From Candidatus Martarchaeota archaeon (GTDB taxonomy: Archaea > Micrarchaeota > Micrarchaeia > Micrarchaeales > CABMGC01): 5,407 nt of DNA. Both the position numbers and the translations under genes were made by a program. Under the pieces are notes generated by a model. The model was not told the DNA's origin. It saw only the letters and a program-made list of their open reading frames with translations, and searched no databases. The stretch lies in the NCBI GenBank assembly GCA_023487825.1, contig JAMDBP010000003.1, positions 1 to 5,407 of the forward strand, read 5' to 3'. How positions within the stretch are numbered: the first letter of the stretch is position 1; each line of letters opens with the position of its first letter. Shown piece by piece: positions 1-4,184 of this stretch.

Positions 1-1
1 C

Positions 2-364
2 GTTAGAAAGGGAGTTAACGAGGTCACCAAGAGCATAGAAAGAAACATGTCCTCTCTTGTAATAATAGCAGAGGATGTAGAGCCTGAAGAGGTAGTCATG
101 CATATCCCTACGCTTTGCGAACAGAGGAAGATAGCTTATGTTTATGTTCCTACAAAGCTTGCTTTGGGGCAGGCCCTTGGAATAAATGTGCCTTGCACTG
201 CAGCTGCAATAGAGAAGGCAGCAGGAGCAGAGGGGATAATCAAGGAAGTTGTATCAAAGATAAGCGGAAAGGAGGTCCCTTCTGAGAAGAAAGCTGCAGA
301 GCCTAAGGCAGAGAAGAAAGCTCCTGAGAAGAAGCAGAAGGAGGAAGCTGAAAAGAAAGAGTGA
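2..364 (+). CDS. rpl7ae: Ribosomal protein L7Ae (kink-turn binding), 5' partial
   Basis: This is the C-terminal 120 residues of L7Ae, a 50S protein that also binds kink-turns in box C/D and H/ACA RNAs and in archaeal RNase P RNA. The frame is open from base 2 and begins in the conserved RNA-binding segment RKGVNEVTKSIER, so the ATG at 47 is an internal methionine and not the start. Further family signatures follow: LVIIAEDVEPEE, the CEQRKIAYVYVPTK strand and LGQALGI. The fold appears to end near SKISGK (about nt 265). After it comes a tail of roughly 32 residues (nt 266-361) made almost entirely of Lys, Glu, Ala and Pro, which typical archaeal L7Ae proteins of about 120-130 residues lack. The gene is first in the visible operon, 6 nt before rps28e. 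Its promoter is outside the window. Confidence 0.96.
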   Translation, partial: VRKGVNEVTKSIERNMSSLVIIAEDVEPEEVVMHIPTLCEQRKIAYVYVPTKLALGQALGINVPCTAAAIEKAAGAEGIIKEVVSKISGKEVPSEKKAAEPKAEKKAPEKKQKEEAEKKE

Positions 365-370
365 GTGTAA

Positions 371-685
371 ATGGCTGAATCGCAAGTAAACGAACAACAG
401 AATGAGAAGGAGCAGACTGCAAAGGTGCAGGCTCCTGTGTCCAAGCCGCAGGGCGGAAGCCCTGATGAGGGCAAGAAGTTCGAGGGCTATCTCGCAGAGG
501 TCGTTGAGGTAAATCCAAACAGGACAGGCATATACGGCGAGATAAAGCAGGCTATGTGCAGGGTCCTGGAGGGCAGGGATACTGGCAGAGTCATAAGAAG
601 GAACGTTTCAGGAAGGATAAAGGTAGGAGATAAGATAAGGCTTCCTGACACTACAAGAGAGGATAAGCCTATAAGGGCAAGGTAA
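371..685 (+). CDS. rps28e: Ribosomal protein S28e with N-terminal extension
   Basis: S28e is a small OB-fold protein of the 30S subunit found in archaea and eukaryotes. The family core occupies about residues 38-104 and contains the hallmark EGRDTGRVIRRNVSG (67-81) followed by IKVGDKIRL. The usual acidic/Arg tail is recognisable as TTREDKPIRAR. Archaeal S28e is normally about 70 residues; this one has 104 because about 37 Gln/Glu/Lys/Pro-rich, probably disordered residues precede the core. The ATG at 371 is favoured because it lies 6 nt after the rpl7ae stop and has a weak Shine-Dalgarno-like GTGA (361-364). No other methionine occurs before the core, though GTG codons exist in the extension. 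The gene is almost certainly cotranscribed with its neighbours. Confidence 0.95.
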   Translation: MAESQVNEQQNEKEQTAKVQAPVSKPQGGSPDEGKKFEGYLAEVVEVNPNRTGIYGEIKQAMCRVLEGRDTGRVIRRNVSGRIKVGDKIRLPDTTREDKPIRAR

Positions 686-690
686 TCATT

Positions 691-870
691 ATGAAATGCT
701 CATACTGCACTGTTGATATGGAAAAGGGCACAGGCTTCATGTATGTAAGGAGGAATGGAGCGATAAAGTACTACTGCAGCAAAAGATGCTACAGGCTCAA
801 CACCATACATGATAGGAAGCCAAACAAGAAGGAGATTGCTGAGAAGCTTGCAAAGCACGCTGCAAAGTAA
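691..870 (+). CDS. rpl24e: Ribosomal protein L24e (zinc finger)
   Basis: This 59-residue ORF starts MKCSYCTVDMEKGTGFMYV and encodes L24e, a small zinc-binding 50S protein. Four cysteines, C3 and C6 (CxxC) and C29 and C33 (CxxxC), form the family's zinc site. The segment between them (FMYVRRNGAIKYYCSKRC) matches the typical L24e pattern. The C-terminus is Lys-rich. The start lies 5 nt after the rps28e stop, and the bases spanning that stop, ggtaatc (681-687), differ by one base from the archaeal Shine-Dalgarno GGTGATC, so translation is likely coupled. The order L7Ae-S28e-L24e is a classic archaeal cluster. In many Euryarchaeota ndk and infB follow, but here the operon appears to end and thiI comes next. 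Confidence 0.96.
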   Translation: MKCSYCTVDMEKGTGFMYVRRNGAIKYYCSKRCYRLNTIHDRKPNKKEIAEKLAKHAAK

Positions 871-876
871 TCTGCA
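861..876 (+). repeat. 16-nt direct repeat, copy 1 (end of rpl24e)
   Basis: The 16-mer tgcaaagtaatctgca covers the last Ala-Lys codons and stop of rpl24e plus 6 nt downstream. An identical copy lies at the end of the histone gene (3539-3554). Part of the match could follow from both proteins ending in Ala-Lys-stop, but the shared six downstream bases are not explained by coding. Confidence 0.6.
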
Positions 877-889
877 GGGTATTCTCTCA

Positions 890-895
890 TTTTTT
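890..895 (+). terminator. T-run, possible terminator of the ribosomal operon
   Basis: Six consecutive Ts about 20 nt after the rpl24e stop resemble the oligo-T signals at which archaeal RNA polymerase often terminates. There is no obvious preceding hairpin. The run overlaps the thiI TATA box, so one element may both end the operon and start the next transcript. The assignment rests on position and composition only. Confidence 0.35.
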
Positions 896-900
896 ATATA
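893..900 (+). promoter_or_regulatory. TATA box for thiI
   Basis: The octamer tttatata matches the archaeal TATA consensus. With the usual spacing of about 25 nt, transcription would begin near 922, leaving a leader of about 20 nt before the ATG at 945. A weak Shine-Dalgarno-like aggt (935-938) sits in that leader. Confidence 0.6.
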
Positions 901-944
901 TGGATGATGCATTAGTAGCGTAAGCCTTTCAGACAGGTATCCCT

Positions 945-2105
945 ATGCCGGCAAAAGAAAAGCGTATGATAGTAATGAGATATGGTGAGCTCTGGCTTCG
1001 CGGAAAGAACCGCAGCGATTACATAAACATTCTCCTTGGCAATATGGAAGTTAAATTCTCGGGGCTGAAGTACAGAGTGGATAAGCATTATGACAAGATA
1101 ATTATAAGGCCTTCTGAGAGCTCCTTCGATGAGGCTCTTCGAAGGATAGGTTTCCTTTTTGGCGTAGGTACATATGAAGTGGCATATGAGACCGAACCTA
1201 ATCTTTCATCCATAGTTAAGGATACGTGCAGGATCATGAAGAATGCAGAGGGAAGAGGGGCATTCAGGATAAACGCGCACAGGGCATATAAGCAGCATAA
1301 GTTCAACAGCGAGGATATAGTCAGAAAACTCGCAGCAGCAGCTGAAAAGAAGGGAATACCTCTCTCTCCGAAGAAGTATTCACGTGAGGTTTACATTAGT
1401 GTTGCAAAGGATTTTGCGTACATCTCCGTAAAGAGATTCAAGGGATTGGGAGGCCTTCCGGTAGGCAGCAGCGGACGGTGCATTGTCCTTTTCTCAGGGG
1501 GGATAGACTCTCCGGTAGCGGCATGGCTTGCGATGAAACGTGGGATGGAACCAGTATACGTGCATATGCATGCGTTCCCTAAAGCCTCGGAGGCACTCGA
1601 ATCGAAGATAGCCAATCTGATAGAGATACTCGCTGAGTATCATGAAGCATACCGTACCTACTATATTCCTACACACAGATTCCAGGTTGCAGCTCTGAAG
1701 ACGGGCAGATACGAACTTGTAATGCTGAAGAGATTCATGCTGAAGTGTGCAGAACAGCTTCTTGAAAGGGAGAAGAGCATGGTGATAGTTACAGGAGAGA
1801 GCATCGGACAGGTTGCATCTCAGACACAGAATAATCTTTTCGCAGAGGAGCAGGATATAAAAGCAGCTGTAATAAGGCCCCTTGCCTGCTTCGACAAAAC
1901 AGATATAATAGAGATTGCGAGAAGAATAGGCACATTCGACGAATCTGTAAAACCTTATCGGGATGTGTGCTCCATATATGCAAAGCACCCCGTGATAAAT
2001 TCCGATCCTAAGGCAGTAATAAGGATAGAAAAGGAGATAAAACTTGATTTTCTGGTGGCAGCAGCGATAAAATCTGCAGAGATTGCTGATGGCAGCATTT
2101 GTTAG
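945..2105 (+). CDS. thiI: tRNA 4-thiouridine synthase ThiI, rhodanese-less
   Basis: ThiI adenylates U8 of tRNA and replaces its oxygen with sulfur, giving 4-thiouridine; bacterial homologues also supply sulfur for thiazole. Domains in order: an N-terminal ferredoxin-like part starting RYGELWLRGKNR (12-23), a THUMP tRNA-binding domain (about 70-165), and a PP-loop ATPase domain from about 178. The ATP-binding SGGIDSP (184-190), TGESIGQVASQT (283-294) and RPLACFDKTDIIEIARRIGT (311-330) are all present. C342, in DVCSIYAKHP, matches the conserved catalytic cysteine (E. coli C344). At 386 residues it lacks the C-terminal rhodanese domain that carries the persulfide in E. coli, as is usual in archaea, and no CxxC of the methanogen iron-sulfur type is visible. 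The last residue is a cysteine. The ATG at 966 (residue 8) is an alternative start; 945 is kept for its weak ribosome-binding site. Confidence 0.94.
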   Translation: MPAKEKRMIVMRYGELWLRGKNRSDYINILLGNMEVKFSGLKYRVDKHYDKIIIRPSESSFDEALRRIGFLFGVGTYEVAYETEPNLSSIVKDTCRIMKNAEGRGAFRINAHRAYKQHKFNSEDIVRKLAAAAEKKGIPLSPKKYSREVYISVAKDFAYISVKRFKGLGGLPVGSSGRCIVLFSGGIDSPVAAWLAMKRGMEPVYVHMHAFPKASEALESKIANLIEILAEYHEAYRTYYIPTHRFQVAALKTGRYELVMLKRFMLKCAEQLLEREKSMVIVTGESIGQVASQTQNNLFAEEQDIKAAVIRPLACFDKTDIIEIARRIGTFDESVKPYRDVCSIYAKHPVINSDPKAVIRIEKEIKLDFLVAAAIKSAEIADGSIC

Positions 2106-2119
2106 CCCCGAGAGTATTA

Positions 2120-2127
2120 TTTATATA
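2120..2127 (+). promoter_or_regulatory. TATA box, leaderless promoter for the exported protein gene
   Basis: A perfect tttatata is centred 25-26 nt upstream of the ATG at 2149. This is the spacing expected if transcription starts at the start codon itself, so the mRNA is probably leaderless. No Shine-Dalgarno sequence is seen. Confidence 0.75.
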
Positions 2128-2148
2128 CTTATTCGCTAATCTTCAATC

Positions 2149-2769
2149 ATGGATTTGCTCACAAAGGCAGTAATAGTAGCCGTAGTAATAGCTGTTGTAA
2201 TAGTATCTGCATACTACCTTCTCAGGCAGTCCTCTGCCAATCAGGTAACCAAGGCGCAGGCAACATCATTGATTCTCGATTACCTTAAGAACAATTATCC
2301 AGGAGCAACTGTGAACATAACTAACGTGTCTTCTTCGGTGTATGCCGGTAGCTGGTACATACTGGCCTCAGTAATATCCAACTCAACCTCACCATGCCCA
2401 TCATACAGCGTTCTCTCTTTCGATTATCCGCAGTACGGTTTTGTCAGCAGGGTAGAGAACAACTATACAGGAAACTGCATAGTCAATGGATTTGCCAACA
2501 ACCACAGCAGCTATATCGTTGCCTCTTATCCTGTCGCAATAGCATTATCCCATGAATTGAATATATCATCAGTAAATTCATATGTGCAAAAGGCAGGATA
2601 TGCAAATGTATCTGTCCATGCAACCTACTATGGCGCTATCAACTACAGCAATACCTCATATCAGAAGGTATGGCTCGTAGATTACAGCTCAAGCAAGCTG
2701 AATTACTCTGTGCAGGTGCTTCTTTCACAGGTTGGAGGGAATCCGCTTGCAGTAAGGAATGTAAGCTGA
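2149..2769 (+). CDS. Membrane-anchored, sequon-rich exported protein of unknown function
   Basis: I do not recognise a family with confidence. Residues 6-25 form a strongly hydrophobic helix (AVIVAVVIAVVIVSAYYLL) after a short N-terminus. There is no clear cleavage site, so the protein is probably tethered with about 180 residues outside the cell. The exterior part has 11 N-glycosylation sequons (Asn 56, 59, 78, 105, 118, 138, 153, 165, 168, 185 and 204), fitting archaeal surface glycoproteins. C83 and C110 are the only cysteines and could form a disulfide. Segments around 36-55 (helical, YLKNNYPGATV) and 125-155, each followed by Tyr/Ser-rich strands, faintly suggest two PepSY-like helix-strand units; this is speculative. 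The ATG is fixed by the leaderless promoter. The stop abuts the stop of the convergent acetyltransferase gene. Confidence 0.85.
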   Translation: MDLLTKAVIVAVVIAVVIVSAYYLLRQSSANQVTKAQATSLILDYLKNNYPGATVNITNVSSSVYAGSWYILASVISNSTSPCPSYSVLSFDYPQYGFVSRVENNYTGNCIVNGFANNHSSYIVASYPVAIALSHELNISSVNSYVQKAGYANVSVHATYYGAINYSNTSYQKVWLVDYSSSKLNYSVQVLLSQVGGNPLAVRNVS

Positions 2770-3258
2770 TCAGATCCTCTTTGCAAGCGTTGCAAGTTCT
2801 TCATTGTCCCCTAGTTCAACATAGCCGTTTCTCTTGAAGAACTCTATCGCCCTTTTATTCTTCTTCTTTACCTCAGCGATAAGCTCTTTTATACTCAATT
2901 CCTTGGCTTTTTCTTCAGCGCTCCGTAGCAGCATGTCGCTTATCCCCGTACCCATGCTCTCTGATCTAGTTATTATGCCCACTACTGCCCTTTCCTTATT
3001 CACCCTCACTACCTCTACCTCGCACAAGAGCTTCTCTCCTGAGCTGAAGACAAGGTCTATGACGCCTCCCTCCTTACAGCCCTCAAGTTTTGCTGTGAAA
3101 AGGCCCTCCAGCTCCTTTTCGCTCGGCAGCTTCTCGTACCACATAGCGTCAGGACTTTCCAGGAAGACATCTTTTATGAAGGATGCAAAGCTATCCTTGC
3201 TTGCCTCTGAGAGCGGCATAACTTCTGGATACCTCTTTCTATTCCCCTTCTCTTCCAC
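2770..3258 (-). CDS. GNAT-family N-acetyltransferase-like protein
   Basis: The 162-residue product looks like a GCN5-related N-acetyltransferase, which transfers an acetyl group from acetyl-CoA to an amine; the substrate cannot be read from the sequence. The C-terminal half carries the fold: strand AVVGIITR (91-98), a motif-A pyrophosphate loop ESMGTG (100-105) leading into a helix (SDMLLRSAEEKAKEL), strand LIAEV, and the motif-B segment NKRAIEFFKRNGYVELG (134-150), which is very typical. The usual R/Q that begins the R/Q-x-x-G-x-G/A loop is Glu here. The N-terminal half is Lys/Glu-rich and diverges from common members. The start is a GTG at 3258, supported by a TATA box about 28 nt upstream. 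An ATG at 3219 (residue 14) is an alternative. Confidence 0.87.
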   Translation of the reverse strand: MEEKGNRKRYPEVMPLSEASKDSFASFIKDVFLESPDAMWYEKLPSEKELEGLFTAKLEGCKEGGVIDLVFSSGEKLLCEVEVVRVNKERAVVGIITRSESMGTGISDMLLRSAEEKAKELSIKELIAEVKKKNKRAIEFFKRNGYVELGDNEELATLAKRI

Positions 3259-3282
3259 GCAATCATATGTTTATATATTTAT

Positions 3283-3290
3283 CATATAAA
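3283..3290 (-). promoter_or_regulatory. TATA box for the acetyltransferase gene
   Basis: On the minus strand tttatatg is centred about 28 nt before the GTG at 3258, consistent with a leaderless or nearly leaderless transcript. A second TATA-like octamer lies at 3270-3277, reading tttatata on the plus strand. It is too close to this start codon and could instead give a histone transcript with a leader of about 35 nt. Confidence 0.55.
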
Positions 3291-3304
3291 GAAATATTAT
3301 TACG

Positions 3305-3312
3305 TTTTTATG
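3305..3312 (+). promoter_or_regulatory. TATA box for the histone gene
   Basis: The octamer tttttatg is centred 27-28 nt before the ATG at 3336, the spacing of a leaderless promoter. This favours 3336 over the in-frame ATGs at 3354 and 3360. It lies in a strongly AT-rich divergent promoter region shared with the acetyltransferase gene. Confidence 0.55.
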
Positions 3313-3335
3313 CAGCATCAGAGTAAAATTCTACA

Positions 3336-3548
3336 ATGTATTATGGTGCAGATATGACTATGACAAAGCTTGCAGCCAAGAAGATCCTTAAGGAATCTGG
3401 AGCAAAAAGAGTTAGCGATTCCGCAGCGATAGAGCTGTGCAAGATAGTCAATAAGTTCAGCTATGGCATAGCTGCAAAGGCAGTAAAGCTCGCCGCACAT
3501 GCAAAAAGGGAGACCGTAAAGAAAGAGGATATCAGCCTTGCAAAGTAA
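3336..3548 (+). CDS. Archaeal histone (HMf-like)
   Basis: This 70-residue single histone fold wraps DNA as dimers that can stack into longer archaeal nucleosomes. Compared with HMfB from memory, the conserved features are G22 and R25 in SGAKRVSD (HMfB G16, R19), the dimer-dimer interface residues L52, H55 and D65 (HMfB L46, H49, D59), and R58 and T60 of the second DNA-binding loop (HMfB R52, T54). Between the last two, HMfB K53 is replaced by E59, and HMfB G51 by K57. The N-terminus has six to eight extra residues (MYYGADMT) and the C-terminus ends at the LAK after EDIS, several residues shorter than HMfB. C35, in the long central helix, is unusual for this family. The start could also be at 3354 or 3360, but the promoter spacing favours 3336. 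Confidence 0.94.
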   Translation: MYYGADMTMTKLAAKKILKESGAKRVSDSAAIELCKIVNKFSYGIAAKAVKLAAHAKRETVKKEDISLAK

Positions 3549-3554
3549 TCTGCA
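3539..3554 (+). repeat. 16-nt direct repeat, copy 2 (end of histone gene)
   Basis: This is identical to 861-876 at the end of rpl24e and in the same relation to the stop codon. It covers the end of the penultimate Ala codon, the Lys codon, the TAA and 6 nt downstream. Confidence 0.6.
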
Positions 3555-3613
3555 CATATGACAAGGAGCTCTTCGTCGTTGCAATAAACTTAATCCTAAA
3601 ACAGAGCTTTTCC

Positions 3614-3904
3614 TCAGAGCGCGACTCCGGCAAGCACATGAAGTATTACCATTGTGCCTACAGCAGGGAGTCCGAACAGTGCAGTCGCTATTATTATAGG
3701 CCATGTAAAAGGTATGCCGATATTGAATAGGGCATTCAGTATGAATATGGCAATGAATCCCAATATACTGTTTACGATTACTCCAAGCACATATTTGAGT
3801 ACGAATTTTCCAAGCTTGAAGAGTATGAAAAGCACTATGAGTATTATCACTATTGGAAGCGCTATGCTTACCAATCCACTGAGAGTGAGTGCAGGGTTTA
3901 CCAT
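3614..3904 (-). CDS. BofA-like small membrane protein
   Basis: The 96-residue product is almost entirely hydrophobic, with probable membrane segments at about 11-29, 34-60 and 68-95. The second and third segments resemble the pro-sigmaK processing inhibitor BofA family: VNSILGFIAIFILNAL (44-59), then NIGIPFTW (61-68), then GLPAVGTMVILHVLAG (78-93). In Bacillus BofA restrains an intramembrane protease during sporulation. Archaea have neither sigmaK nor sporulation, so the role of the archaeal homologues is unknown and regulation of a membrane protease would be a guess. The ATG at 3904 lies only 37 nt from the RNase P RNA start, so the two share a compact divergent promoter region. It converges on the histone gene across a 65-nt gap. 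Confidence 0.83.
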   Translation of the reverse strand: MVNPALTLSGLVSIALPIVIILIVLFILFKLGKFVLKYVLGVIVNSILGFIAIFILNALFNIGIPFTWPIIIATALFGLPAVGTMVILHVLAGVAL

Positions 3905-3913
3905 CCTATCACA

Positions 3914-3921
3914 TTTATATA
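3914..3921 (+). promoter_or_regulatory. TATA box for RNase P RNA
   Basis: The octamer tttatata is centred about 24-25 nt upstream of the first base of the P1 helix (3942), exactly where the promoter of the RNA gene is expected. It also lies inside the presumed 5' region of the divergent BofA-like gene. Confidence 0.75.
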
Positions 3922-3931
3922 TCTCAAATTC

Positions 3932-3939
3932 ATATTAAA
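3932..3939 (-). promoter_or_regulatory. Possible TATA box for the BofA-like gene
   Basis: On the minus strand tttaatat is centred about 31 nt before the ATG at 3904, giving a predicted leader of about 5 nt. It sits between the rnpB TATA box and the rnpB start, so the two promoters interlock. Confidence 0.4.
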
Positions 3940-3941
3940 AT

Positions 3942-4184
3942 GTAGTGGTGTGCGGGTGGCTTACGGTCTATATGACTGAGGAAGCTCCCTCCATGCAGAG
4001 TATGTGTGGCTTAAGGCCTTATTCGGAACAGAAACGAGACCACTGCGGTGCATAAAAGCGATGACAAGACGAGCGCACCGGTGTGGATGAAACGTGCCGA
4101 TGTGCATACTGTGAGCATGCAAGGCAGAATGCCGCTTAGTCGAATGTCACCTAAAACAGAAGAGGGGCTACGGCACACCACTAC
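3942..4184 (+). ncRNA. rnpB: RNase P RNA, archaeal type
   Basis: This is the catalytic RNA that removes 5' leaders from pre-tRNAs. The ends form a perfect 12-bp P1 helix: gtagtggtgtgc (3942-3953) with gcacaccactac (4173-4184). P2 pairs 3955-3960 with 4146-4151. P3 is a short hairpin, 3964-3968 with 3974-3978, closed by tatat. The core helix P4 pairs 3983-3985 (AGC) with 4167-4169 (GCU) and 3987-3991 (CCCUC) with 4162-4166 (GAGGG), leaving U3986 as the universally conserved bulged U. Conserved stretches include ctgaggaagct, acagaaacgagacc (4029-4042), gatgaaacg (4087-4095) and acagaag before the P4 3' strand. At about 243 nt it is compact against the roughly 300 nt common in archaea. A stem at 4041-4083 holds a probable kink-turn. 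The last four bases overlap the stop codon of the convergent surface protein gene. Confidence 0.95.
4058..4074 (+). other. Probable kink-turn (L7Ae site) within RNase P RNA
   Basis: Inside a P12-like stem (CGGTGC 4046-4051 with GCACCG 4075-4080, extended by CAC 4041-4043 with GTG 4081-4083) the tip reads GC-GAU-GA-CAAGAC-GA-GC. A 2-bp GC stem is followed by a 3-nt bulge (4060-4062) and two GA dinucleotides (4063-4064 and 4071-4072) able to form tandem sheared G-A pairs, closed by a short loop. This is the kink-turn/kink-loop pattern, and archaeal RNase P RNAs are known to bind L7Ae at such sites. Confidence 0.6.

Noticed and set aside
47..49. ATG at 47 as the start of L7Ae
   Set aside because: The frame upstream to base 2 encodes the conserved RKGVNEVTKSIER segment, so the gene begins outside the window.
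700..912. 70-codon minus-strand frame over rpl24e
   Set aside because: It is antisense to a clear L24e zinc-finger gene and has no family resemblance.
1494..1988. 164-codon minus-strand reading frame inside thiI
   Set aside because: It lies entirely antisense to a well-conserved ThiI frame, has a Cys/Tyr/His-rich composition typical of shadow frames and no recognisable domain.
2834..3289. 151-codon plus-strand frame opposite the acetyltransferase gene
   Set aside because: Its Ser/Phe/Leu-rich product is the complement of Lys/Glu-rich codons. The minus strand has clear GNAT motifs and a promoter.
3318..3704. 128-codon minus-strand frame crossing the histone gene
   Set aside because: It overlaps the histone and BofA-like genes, and its Cys/Leu/Arg-rich product looks like non-coding translation.
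3905..4180. Apparent 280-nt gene-free gap as a mobile element remnant or regulatory region
   Set aside because: The 12-bp terminal inverted match is the P1 helix, not an insertion-sequence end. The interior folds as RNase P RNA with its P2, P3 and P4 partners.
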